Source of the DNA: Syntrophobacterales bacterium
Lineage (GTDB): Bacteria > Desulfobacterota > Syntrophorhabdia > Syntrophorhabdales > WCHB1-27
Assembly: GCA_017881765.1 (NCBI GenBank)
Contig: JADGQN010000019.1
Span: forward strand, 1 to 22,404
Length of the DNA stretch: 22,404 nt
Reading direction: 5' to 3'
Shown here piece after piece: positions 15,821-22,404 of this stretch. Numbering within the stretch: the stretch's first letter is position 1; the number at the start of each line of letters is the position of its first letter. The notes beneath the pieces are model-generated. The model was not told where the DNA came from and did not search any database. It saw only the letters and a list, made by a program, of their open reading frames with translations. A program made the position numbers and the translations under genes.

Positions 15821-16906
15821 TCAAATGACCTCCACGAGAATTTCCGATACTTCCTTCACGGATATGCCTTTCTCAGTTGCCGGGTCCTCAAGGTTCATGA
15901 CGCAAAAGGGACAGCTCGTTGCTATGACCTCGGCCCCCATCTCGAGGGCCTCTTTCACGCGCACCTCGCTATTGCGCTGATACGTGGTCTCGACATCGAA
16001 AAACATTCTCCCGCCGCCACCCTCGCAGCACAACGAGTTCTCACGCATGCGCGAGAACTCAAGCGGGTTTGATCCAAGGGCTTTCGCAAGCAACGCCCTC
16101 GGCTCATCGAAGATCGCATTCTGCTTGCCCAGAAAGCAGGGGTCGTGATAGACCACTCTCTTGTCATAATGGCCCTTCAGCTTCAGCGCACCGCTTTCCA
16201 GCAAACCTTTCACCACTTCGGAATAATGCAACACGCGAATCCCGAGATCACCGTACTCTTTCCTGAACGTGTTCATGCAGTGGGGAGAAAGGGTGACAAT
16301 CTCTTTCACCCCATATTTCTTTAGATTCGCCAGATTTTCTTCGCGTAACTCTTCGAAGAGACCGGCTTCCCCCATCCTTCTGATCTCGTTGCCGCAGCAC
16401 GCCTCTTCTTCACCGAGTATGCCGAACTCTATGCCAGCAATACGAAGCAGCCGCGACACGTTGGCCGGTATGACCATGCATCGGGGATCGTATGCCTGAA
16501 TACAGCAAGTGAAAAGGAGCCGCTTTTCTTTCGTTTCTGAAATGTGGGGAATTTTAAAATCGATCTTTTCGGTCCAGTCTGCTCTTTTGCTCCTTGGCTT
16601 TCCCCACGGATTTTTCTGGACGAAGGTATTCTCAAGGGCTTTCTGAATGGTAGCAGGTATCCGGCCGTCTTCAATGAGCGCCGATCTCAGGTCGATGATA
16701 ACTTCCGAGGGCTTGACATCTCGCGGGCAGCGTATCGTGCAGGTGTTGCAGGAGGTACAGTACCAGGGAAGACCCTCTTCAATCGCACGCTCGAACTGCT
16801 TCTTTCGTACGATCATCCTGATGTTGAAGGGCGTCTTTCCTGCTTCAGGACAGCTTCCGGTGCACTTCCCGCACTGCATACAGGCCAATACACGTTCGCT
16901 ATTCAA
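15821..16906 (-). CDS. HdrC-HdrB fusion (HdrD-like iron-sulfur oxidoreductase)
   Basis: The 361-residue protein joins an HdrC-type ferredoxin domain to an HdrB-type CCG domain. Ferredoxin ligands are C9/C12/C15/C19 (CMQCGKCTGSCP) and C50/C53/C56/C60. The CCG half has C134-C135, C170-C171 and C210, then C257, C293-C294, C332 and C335. In the first CCG unit the expected Cys of the CxxC is Ser207 (SPHC), so only the second unit is complete. No transmembrane segment is present, unlike membrane Etf:quinone-type FeS proteins of this family, so it should be soluble. The start is TTG 16906: a stop lies two codons upstream in frame and GAGGAGG is 12 bases away. It heads the etf-hdr run and is the obvious acceptor for EtfAB. 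Confidence 0.85.
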   Translation of the reverse strand: MNSERVLACMQCGKCTGSCPEAGKTPFNIRMIVRKKQFERAIEEGLPWYCTSCNTCTIRCPRDVKPSEVIIDLRSALIEDGRIPATIQKALENTFVQKNPWGKPRSKRADWTEKIDFKIPHISETKEKRLLFTCCIQAYDPRCMVIPANVSRLLRIAGIEFGILGEEEACCGNEIRRMGEAGLFEELREENLANLKKYGVKEIVTLSPHCMNTFRKEYGDLGIRVLHYSEVVKGLLESGALKLKGHYDKRVVYHDPCFLGKQNAIFDEPRALLAKALGSNPLEFSRMRENSLCCEGGGGRMFFDVETTYQRNSEVRVKEALEMGAEVIATSCPFCVMNLEDPATEKGISVKEVSEILVEVI

Positions 16907-17010
16907 GAGAACTCAGAGCCTCCTCAATACGTGTTTCTTTGGGAATCGACGATGCTGGTCAAGTAACACGAGCAGTGGTGTTGGTAAGTCATCCTGGTGT
17001 CTGGAGTCAT

Positions 17011-17039
17011 AGTCTAGCACAACCACGCAATGTTTTCTA
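17011..17039 (-). promoter_or_regulatory. Possible extended -10 promoter of the etf-hdr run
   Basis: On the minus strand TAGAAA (17034-17039, 4/6 to TTGACA) and TAGACT (17011-17016, 4/6 to TATAAT) are spaced by 17 bases. TGC directly precedes the -10, giving the extended -10 form. The site is about 105 bases before the TTG start of the HdrCB gene, in the 177-base gap after dctM. No T-run terminator was seen after dctM, so read-through from the TRAP genes is also possible. Confidence 0.35.
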
Positions 17040-17083
17040 TCGCTTCTTGTATACAGTTCTTGCCACCATGGACCCGTGATTAT

Positions 17084-18385
17084 CTATTTCATCAACAGAC
17101 CGGGCAGATACGTGGCCAACCCCGGGAACAAAAAGAGCAGTATCATCGAGATGATCATGCTGACGAGGAATGGATAGACCCCGGCATAGATCACGCCCAT
17201 CGGCGCCTTTGTTATATTTCGCACGACAAAGACACAAATGGCCACCGGCGGAATGACGGAACCGATGCAGACGGTCAGGCCTATCATAATGCCTGCCCAT
17301 ATCGGATCATAGCCCAGCTTCGTGATAACGGGAAAGAAGATCGGCGTGGCCAGAATCATAAACGCGAGATCGTCGATGAACGAGCCACCCAGAAGGTAGA
17401 TCAGGAAGATAAAAACCATGATCAACGCGCGGGGCAGCGGTAGCGCGGTCAGCCATTCCGCCGTAACCTGGGGGATATTAGTAACTGCAATAAAGTGGCC
17501 GAGGACGGATGAGGCAGCGATGAGAAGGAGCACCATGCATGCGGTGCGGAGCGCTTCCTCGACCGATTTAATGAAGCCTTTCAGACCCAGGTCTCTTTTC
17601 GCGACGCATAGAACGAGCACGGCGAATGCGCCGACACTCCCCGCTTCCGTCGGAGTAAATATGCCGTTCATGAGCCCACCGATGATCACGAGGAATATTA
17701 CAATGGGCCATATTACGCTCGGAAGCGACCTCATTCTCTCCGGCCAGGAGGATCTATCGGTCCTCGGCCCCAGAGTCGGGTTCAGCCTGCACCAACCGAA
17801 AATAATGACGATGAAAAAGAATGACATGATGAGACCCGGGAATATGCCCGCCATAAAGAGCTTGCCGATAGACTGCTGCGAGATAATACCGAAGACTATG
17901 AGCGTCACACTGGGCGGGAGCAGGACACCCAGCGTTCCCACGGTCGCCACAATACCCGTGGACAATTTTCTGCTGTAGTTGTAGCGATCCATTTCCGGGA
18001 CCGCAACGCTTGCGAAGGTGGCGGACGTCGCCACGACAGACCCGCAGATTGCCTTGAAGACAGTGGCGCCGATGACGGTCGCAACGGCAAGGCCGCCAGG
18101 GATATGCCCGGCGAACTTGTGGGTTGAATCATATAATCGTTTGGCTATGCCCGCATTAAAGGCAATCTGACCCATGAATACAAAAAGTGGTATAGCGGTC
18201 AAGCCGTAAGATGCGAGAGAGTCGAGGAAATCATTCGCCAGCAGGCCCAACGCTGTGTCGAAGGAATTGAGCAAGCCGAACCCGACGAAGCCGATCACCG
18301 TCATCGCGAAGGCCAATTCTATCCCCGTCATAAACAGGCATAAAAGCGCCAGTAACCCAAGTATACCTATCGTCACTTCATTCAT
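17084..18385 (-). CDS. dctM: TRAP transporter large permease, DctM
   Basis: The 433-residue, very hydrophobic protein has roughly a dozen membrane segments, as expected of the large TRAP subunit that moves the solute with Na+. Family landmarks are GSVVATSATFASVAVPEM near the first hairpin, LLPPSVTLIVFGIIS, LFMAGIFPGL, NGIFTPTEAGSVGA, and in the second half DDLAFMILATPIFFPV and GSVIPPVAICVFV. It overlaps dctQ by 4 bases. TRAP systems import carboxylates with a periplasmic binding protein. With an acyl-CoA ligase in the same run, an organic or aromatic acid is the likely cargo, but its identity cannot be read from DctM. Confidence 0.94.
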   Translation of the reverse strand: MNEVTIGILGLLALLCLFMTGIELAFAMTVIGFVGFGLLNSFDTALGLLANDFLDSLASYGLTAIPLFVFMGQIAFNAGIAKRLYDSTHKFAGHIPGGLAVATVIGATVFKAICGSVVATSATFASVAVPEMDRYNYSRKLSTGIVATVGTLGVLLPPSVTLIVFGIISQQSIGKLFMAGIFPGLIMSFFFIVIIFGWCRLNPTLGPRTDRSSWPERMRSLPSVIWPIVIFLVIIGGLMNGIFTPTEAGSVGAFAVLVLCVAKRDLGLKGFIKSVEEALRTACMVLLLIAASSVLGHFIAVTNIPQVTAEWLTALPLPRALIMVFIFLIYLLGGSFIDDLAFMILATPIFFPVITKLGYDPIWAGIMIGLTVCIGSVIPPVAICVFVVRNITKAPMGVIYAGVYPFLVSMIISMILLFLFPGLATYLPGLLMK

Positions 18386-18864
18386 GATTCCACTCCAGTC
18401 ACCGCCTTGAGAATGTCACATAGGAGCACGAGGCACTCGACAATGCTGCACAGTCCCAGGCCGTACGCCACGGGATAGAACGGCACGTGAAGCGTAAGCG
18501 ATACCTCTCCGGCCGCGAAGAGTTCGTTCCCCTTCATAAAGAAGGACCATGCAAGCAGGAGGAACATTGCGATCCCTATTAGTTTGGTAACGACCAGGCA
18601 TATGCGACCGGCGCGCACTCCCAGCCCCTGCGTCAGAATATCCACGTTGACGTGTCCATTATCCAGAGAGGTCTGAGCGATGGCCAAACCGACCACCAGG
18701 GCGCCGCCGAAAGACATCAGCTCGAAGGTGCCGGTAAAACCTCTGCCGAGGTAGCGCAGCACGACGTCCGCCACGGTGAGGAGCATCATCAACACGAGTA
18801 TGATGCCGCCGACCCAGCTGGTAAACTTACTGACGCGTCTGACAAACTGCAGGAAACTTTGCAT
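18382..18864 (-). CDS. dctQ: TRAP transporter small permease, DctQ
   Basis: The 160-residue protein has four predicted membrane segments, beginning at about GGIILVLMMLLTVADVVLRY, MSFGGALVVGLAIA, ICLVVTKLIGIAMFLLL and YGLGLCSIVECLVLLC, the standard DctQ topology. The V-A-D-V-V-L-R-Y motif is conserved. I chose ATG 18864, with GGGGG 5 bases upstream; an in-frame GTG at 18882 would add six residues but lies close to a hairpin. The stop overlaps the dctM start. A hairpin pair separates the gene from dctP upstream, which would allow dctP to be made in excess. Confidence 0.88.
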   Translation of the reverse strand: MQSFLQFVRRVSKFTSWVGGIILVLMMLLTVADVVLRYLGRGFTGTFELMSFGGALVVGLAIAQTSLDNGHVNVDILTQGLGVRAGRICLVVTKLIGIAMFLLLAWSFFMKGNELFAAGEVSLTLHVPFYPVAYGLGLCSIVECLVLLCDILKAVTGVES

Positions 18865-18888
18865 AACTGCCCCCAGAGTCACGGAATT

Positions 18889-18938
18889 ACCAGGAAGCGC
18901 CGTGATGGCGCTCCCTGGTAGACGCAGCTTCCCGCTGC
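18889..18938 (-). promoter_or_regulatory. Tandem hairpins between dctP and dctQ
   Basis: Two inverted repeats follow the dctP stop. A small one (GCAGC 18924-18928 and GCTGC 18934-18938, loop 5) lies next to a strong one (18889-18919): ACCAGG-A-AGCGCC pairs with GGCGCT-C-CCTGGT, 12 pairs with one mismatch and a 5-base loop. No T run follows, so it is more likely an mRNA-stabilising or attenuating element than a terminator. Confidence 0.55.
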
Positions 18939-18940
18939 AA

Positions 18941-19969
18941 TTACTGCCTATACGGCTTCAGATAGTCCTGAATGAACTTGACCGCCTCGTCGCCAGGCAA
19001 GCCTTTCGCTTGCATGTTCTTTATATACTCCTCGATGAGCGGCTTTGCCTTGTCTGCCCACCGTTTCTGTTCTTCCTTCGAAAGCGTGATGAACTTGTTC
19101 CCTCTTTTTGTCAGCAGATCCTTTCCGCTCTTTTGGATCTGTTCCCACATCTTCGCGAACTTATCGATATACTCCGGACTCATCTGGTCGATGGTCGCCT
19201 GAACATCCTTCGGCAAGGAATTGTACTTGTTTTTGTTCATGCAGACCAGGAAGACGGCCGTATACGCGGAATCATAATTCTCGGTGGAGCACTTAATCTG
19301 GTCCGCAAGCGCAAAGCCCTCTATGGCCTCGTAATTAGCGAAAAGTCCTTCCACCACGCCCTTGGAAAGGGCGTCATACACGTCGGTCATGGGCATCGCA
19401 ACCGGCGTTCCGCCCAAGTTCGACATGAACTTGGCATTCGATCCAAAGGTTCGGATCTTCATGCCTTTAAGGTCTTCAAGACTTTGCACCGGCTTGCTCT
19501 TCGTATGGAGAATGCCCGGACCCTGGGCGTGAAACCAGAGCACTTTCACACCTTCCATTTCCTTCGGTTTGAATTTCGCGTAAAATGCATTGACCATCTT
19601 TGTTGCGGCGGTGCCGCTCGGGTAGCCGAAGGGAAGGTCGATCCCCTCCATGAGCGGGAACCGGCCCACAGTGTAACCCAGGACATGATCGCCCACATCG
19701 GCGATACCCTTTGTCACCGCATCATAAATCTGGGGAGCGGGGGCAAGCACACCGGCAGGGTAGACGGTTACTTTCACCTTACCGTTGGTCCGTTTTTCCA
19801 GGTCTTTGCCCCATTGATCCAGAAGCACGTGCTGCTGATGCCCGGTCGGGAAAAAGTGGACCACCTTCAGTGTAACAGTTGCCTGCTGCGCCAGGCTCAC
19901 TCCCGGTACAAGCAGAAGGGTAAGCATGAAGACAAGAAAAATAGCCTTGACGAACACCGATCGTTTCAT
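18941..19969 (-). CDS. dctP: TRAP transporter periplasmic solute-binding protein, DctP
   Basis: The 342-residue protein has a clear signal peptide: basic M-K-R, a hydrophobic core (residues 7-21) and probable cleavage after SLA (about residue 27). The mature part is a DctP-type binding protein that captures an organic acid in the periplasm. Conserved elements include KVVHFFPTGHQQH near the start of the mature chain, L-K-G-M-K-I-R, whose Arg usually salt-bridges the solute carboxylate, and G-G-T-P-V-A-M-P-M-T-D-V-Y-D-A-L. TAAGGAGGAG stands a few bases before ATG 19969, a strong ribosome site. It starts 39 bases after the acyl-CoA ligase, so ligase and uptake are probably co-expressed. Confidence 0.93.
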   Translation of the reverse strand: MKRSVFVKAIFLVFMLTLLLVPGVSLAQQATVTLKVVHFFPTGHQQHVLLDQWGKDLEKRTNGKVKVTVYPAGVLAPAPQIYDAVTKGIADVGDHVLGYTVGRFPLMEGIDLPFGYPSGTAATKMVNAFYAKFKPKEMEGVKVLWFHAQGPGILHTKSKPVQSLEDLKGMKIRTFGSNAKFMSNLGGTPVAMPMTDVYDALSKGVVEGLFANYEAIEGFALADQIKCSTENYDSAYTAVFLVCMNKNKYNSLPKDVQATIDQMSPEYIDKFAKMWEQIQKSGKDLLTKRGNKFITLSKEEQKRWADKAKPLIEEYIKNMQAKGLPGDEAVKFIQDYLKPYRQ

Positions 19970-20008
19970 AATACTCCTCCTTATTTTGTTGTTCCCTGCT
20001 CTCGAACT

Positions 20009-21586
20009 TCAGACCTGTCGGGCAGGGACTTGCCTGTCTATCTGTTGTGCATAGTGGGCGCGAATCTCTTTCTTGAGCACCTTGCCCTGCGGGCTCTTCG
20101 GCAGCTCTTTCCAGAAATCGACAGTTTTCGGCTTCTTGTATCCGGCCAGGTGTTGACCGCAGAACTCCTTTATTTCAGCCTCTGACGCCTGTGCTCCGGC
20201 TTTGAGCACGATGACAGCCTTCACGACCTCTCCCCAATGCTCATCGGGGGTCCCCACAACCGACGCCTCAGATATCGCAGGGTGTCGATATAATACCTCC
20301 TCAACCTCCCGCGGGTAGATGTTGACGCCGCCGGATATGATTAGATCGTTCTTTCTTTCGACTACATACATATAGCCGTCCTCGTCGAGTCTGCCCAAAT
20401 CACCCGTGTGCAACCAGCCATTCTTCAATTTCTTTTCCGTTTCTTCGGGCATCTGCCAGTACCCCTTCATCATCGCTTCGCTTCGGCCTATTATTTCACC
20501 CACTTCCCCACGAGGTACGTCCTTGTCATTGTCATCGACAACTCTGATCTCATAATTGATCGAGGGTCTTCCTGAAGAAGCAAGTCTCTTGAGCTCCTTT
20601 TCCGAGCGGTTCAGGATATGATCTTCAGGCTTCAATACCGTGGTAAATGGTCCGCTTTCAGTCTGACCGTACATCTGGGCGAAACCACATGGAAAAACTC
20701 CCAGAGCCTTTTTCAAAAGTTCTACCGGCATGGAGGAGCCTGCATACAGGATGAGTCGTAAGCTGCTTAAATCATATTGCCCTATATCCGGTTCCTGAAG
20801 GAGGCTATGGATCATGGTGGGAACCAGTTGGCACCTGGTGATCCGCTCGTGTGAGATATACCGCAGGACTTCGGCCGAGTTGAATCCCCCTTCCCGCTTT
20901 ATGTAGAAGGTGTTCGGCATGAATGTGTGCCTCACGATATTATCCTCACACGCTACGTGATACATGGGAAAGGTAATCAAGACCCTTTCATCGTAGTCAG
21001 CCCTCAACTCTATCACACTGGCCACCGCGTTCGACATCAGATGCCGATGCGTTCTCATCGCACCCTTTGGCTTCCCCGTAGTGCCCGCTGTGAAAAAGAT
21101 GCTCAGAACATCATCTTCGTGCACTCGGGTGTCGGGCTCGTCACCACTTCCCAGGGCAACCATAGTCTCATAGCACTCCATGAAAGCCCATTCCGGTGCC
21201 TGCAGACAGATGTATCGCTCCACTGTAGCCAATCCGGATCTAAGGGCACCTGTCATCTCGCCATAATCTCTGTCGACAAAAAGAAACTTCGGCGTAGAAT
21301 AGTTGATAACATCTTTTAGCTCCGACTCTTTAAGATGGTTGTTGTAAGGGCAAAAGATACCGCCCGTTTTTGCCGCAGCAAAGTAAATTTCAAGAAACTG
21401 GTGACAGTTATGGACGAGGACTCCAACCCTATCCTCCTTCTTTAGTCCTGCATGGATCAAAGAATTGGCCAACCGGTTCACCCGCTCGTTAAATGTGCAG
21501 TAGCCCATTGAAAAGGCTTCTGAGACAACTGCTAACTTCTCCGGAAATTTGTTGGCGTTTCTTACAAGCAAATCTCCTATGGTCAT
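20009..21586 (-). CDS. AMP-forming acyl-CoA/carboxylate-CoA ligase
   Basis: The 525-residue ANL-superfamily enzyme activates a carboxylic acid with ATP to an acyl-AMP and then to the CoA thioester. Core motifs are complete: P-loop TAGTTGKPKGA (166-176), YGQTES (306-311), HTGD with the ribose-binding Asp (393-396), R411 in the hinge-side VVERKND, GGVNIYPREVEE (419-430), and catalytic Lys502 in SPQGKVLKK. It resembles medium-chain fatty acid, cyclohexanecarboxylate or OSB-type ligases, and the substrate cannot be fixed by motifs. ATG 21586 follows a GGGGG ribosome site. It leads the TRAP genes, so it likely acts on the imported acid, trapping it as CoA ester in the cytoplasm for the acyl-CoA dehydrogenase encoded divergently. 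Confidence 0.88.
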   Translation of the reverse strand: MTIGDLLVRNANKFPEKLAVVSEAFSMGYCTFNERVNRLANSLIHAGLKKEDRVGVLVHNCHQFLEIYFAAAKTGGIFCPYNNHLKESELKDVINYSTPKFLFVDRDYGEMTGALRSGLATVERYICLQAPEWAFMECYETMVALGSGDEPDTRVHEDDVLSIFFTAGTTGKPKGAMRTHRHLMSNAVASVIELRADYDERVLITFPMYHVACEDNIVRHTFMPNTFYIKREGGFNSAEVLRYISHERITRCQLVPTMIHSLLQEPDIGQYDLSSLRLILYAGSSMPVELLKKALGVFPCGFAQMYGQTESGPFTTVLKPEDHILNRSEKELKRLASSGRPSINYEIRVVDDNDKDVPRGEVGEIIGRSEAMMKGYWQMPEETEKKLKNGWLHTGDLGRLDEDGYMYVVERKNDLIISGGVNIYPREVEEVLYRHPAISEASVVGTPDEHWGEVVKAVIVLKAGAQASEAEIKEFCGQHLAGYKKPKTVDFWKELPKSPQGKVLKKEIRAHYAQQIDRQVPARQV

Positions 21587-21745
21587 CTGTTATCCCCCTG
21601 TTTGCGGAAAGCTGCAACACGCATCTTGTAAGCGACTTCCTACCACCAACAACCCTTTGAAAGCATTGTAACAGCGGAATGAGGTACTACTGAGCACTTT
21701 CTTCGCGGAAAACTGTCCACTGCCCTGTTCATCGATGATAAAGAA

Positions 21746-21761
21746 AGCAATTACGATGCCC
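21746..21761 (-). promoter_or_regulatory. Sigma-54-like -24/-12 promoter of the ligase-TRAP run
   Basis: On the minus strand the sequence GGGCATCGTAATTGCT has GG-N10-GC spacing and matches 9 of the 12 fixed positions of TGGCACG-N4-TTGC(A/T), including G-G-C-A and T-T-G-C-T. It would give a leader of about 150 bases before the ligase ATG. Confidence 0.4.
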
Positions 21762-22086
21762 AGCCCCACGACTTCTCTTCGCCTCTACGGGACAGATCAG
21801 GATGTATACAATCACGACTGCCGATCGGCCGAAAGAAGCCTATTCAGCGCGGTAATCAAGAATCATCTCACCTCAAAGCATACCCCTATTTCAACCATCA
21901 TCAGGTCGTGACTGACGATCGCTCCCTCCGAGAGCCGGTTGAATCAGGTGTCTCCACATTGGCGCCTTTCGTTACACCTGTTTCAGGACTATACACTTTC
22001 GGCCCAGCTCGTACGATGCCCCCTCTCGACCCTTCATCGTCTTTCCAGGCTGCAGCCTGTTATTTCATGCCATGCCGCGCTCAGGC

Positions 22087-22102
22087 TGGCACAGCACTTG
22101 TA
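22087..22102 (+). promoter_or_regulatory. Possible sigma-54-like promoter of the acyl-CoA dehydrogenase gene
   Basis: TGGCAC (22087-22092) and TTG (22098-22100) have the correct GG-N10-G spacing, but the -12 base is T rather than C. The overlapping TATAAC (22101-22106) could instead be a sigma-70 -10 box, although no good -35 is seen. It lies about 120 bases before ATG 22222. Confidence 0.28.
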
Positions 22103-22221
22103 TAACCACCGTTCAACAACCGCTGGCAATCAGCACTGCAGCGTTGGGTAACCGCGCTATGGAACTCGTTCCAGGCGAATCCATGTATTCGTTAGGCGAG
22201 GTTTACTAAAGGAGGCCCCAC

Positions 22222-22404
22222 ATGTTTGAACTGACGCCGGAGCAGCAAGACATCAAACAAGCTGCGCGGGAATTTGCCGAGAAAGAGTTCGTCAAGGACG
22301 TAGCGCGGGAGCTGGACGAGAAGGAGCAGTTCGACGACCGGCTCTGGAAAAAGGCGGCCGACCTTGGATTCCTCGGGGTATTCATAGAGGAGCAGTACGG
22401 AGGA
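22222..22404 (+). CDS. Acyl-CoA dehydrogenase, N-terminal part (runs off window)
   Basis: Only 61 residues are visible. The start MFELTPEQQDIKQAAREFAE is typical of the alpha-helical N-terminal domain of acyl-CoA dehydrogenases, and ADLGFLGVFIEEQYGG is the family's L-G-x-x-G-x-x-x-x-E-x-Y-G-G element. ATG 22222 follows GGAGG (22211-22215) with a 6-base gap. The enzyme would oxidise an acyl-CoA to the enoyl-CoA with FAD and give electrons to EtfAB. It is divergent from the ligase-TRAP run and does not share its transcript. Substrate preference and catalytic Glu lie outside the window. Confidence 0.9.
   Translation, partial: MFELTPEQQDIKQAAREFAEKEFVKDVARELDEKEQFDDRLWKKAADLGFLGVFIEEQYGG

Larger units (their letters stand above)
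21587..22221. other. Divergent intergenic region, no gene seen
   Basis: The 635 bases between the minus-strand ligase gene and the plus-strand acyl-CoA dehydrogenase contain no convincing gene; the two short plus-strand frames at 21908-22151 overlap each other in different frames and lack family signs. The region holds two sigma-54-like elements pointing outward (21746-21761 and 22087-22102) and an inverted repeat CAGGTGT (21945-21951)/ACACCTG (21974-21980). It is probably the shared control region of the acid-degradation genes. Confidence 0.5.

Noticed and set aside
18776..20185. Long open frame (469 codons) on the plus strand
   Set aside because: It lies fully antisense to dctQ, dctP and the end of the ligase, has no domain-like pattern, and its residues mirror the strongly supported minus-strand genes.
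21908..22151. Two short plus-strand frames upstream of the acyl-CoA dehydrogenase
   Set aside because: They overlap each other in different frames, have weak starts and no family resemblance; the region is better read as control DNA.
1..22404. tRNA, rRNA, tmRNA, RNase P or SRP RNA genes
   Set aside because: No cloverleaf or characteristic conserved blocks were recognised in any of the gaps.

Overview
The window looks like the chromosome of an anaerobic, Gram-negative, energy-limited bacterium. It encodes lipid A/Kdo genes (outer membrane) beside a very large set of soluble flavin and iron-sulfur electron carriers of the heterodisulfide reductase (Hdr) type, an electron transfer flavoprotein (EtfAB), a TRAP carboxylate importer, an acyl-CoA ligase and an acyl-CoA dehydrogenase. 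This mix fits a syntrophic or sulfate-reducing member of the former Deltaproteobacteria (for example the Syntrophorhabdus/Syntrophus type). That assignment is inferred from gene content and is not proven by any marker gene here.

Layout. Bases 1-4123 (+ strand) hold an envelope block: the end of an MsbA-type lipid A flippase, a DUF374 acyltransferase interrupted by a frameshift at a run of nine A, waaA (Kdo transferase) and mazG, all overlapping. A convergent cold-shock gene (4133-4336) follows, with its own sigma-70-like promoter. Bases 4412-5150 hold no credible gene but contain four perfect hairpins. From 5151 to 21586 every gene lies on the minus strand. Read in the direction of transcription these are: acyl-CoA ligase, TRAP DctP/DctQ/DctM, then (after 178 bp) an HdrCB fusion, EtfB, EtfA, a 909-residue HdrA carrying an inserted NAD(P)H oxidoreductase module, a second HdrA, MvhD, an FrhB/FdhB-like protein, HdrC, HdrB and a third HdrA-like protein. 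A 635-bp divergent intergenic region (21587-22221) separates the ligase from a plus-strand acyl-CoA dehydrogenase that runs off the window.

How it may work together (inference). The TRAP system imports an organic acid, the ligase activates it to a CoA thioester and the dehydrogenase oxidises it. EtfAB collects the electrons and passes them to the soluble HdrCB fusion and on to the HdrA-based complex. There FAD could couple them with NAD(P)H (inserted GltD/Nfn-like module), ferredoxin, and a formate dehydrogenase or hydrogenase docked through MvhD and the FrhB/FdhB-like subunit. No hydrogenase or formate dehydrogenase catalytic subunit lies in the window, so the terminal partner must be encoded elsewhere. 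Nine consecutive redox genes, most with 4-20 base overlaps and with three structurally different HdrA proteins, form the standout system here. The two larger gaps inside it carry 7-bp-period repeats.
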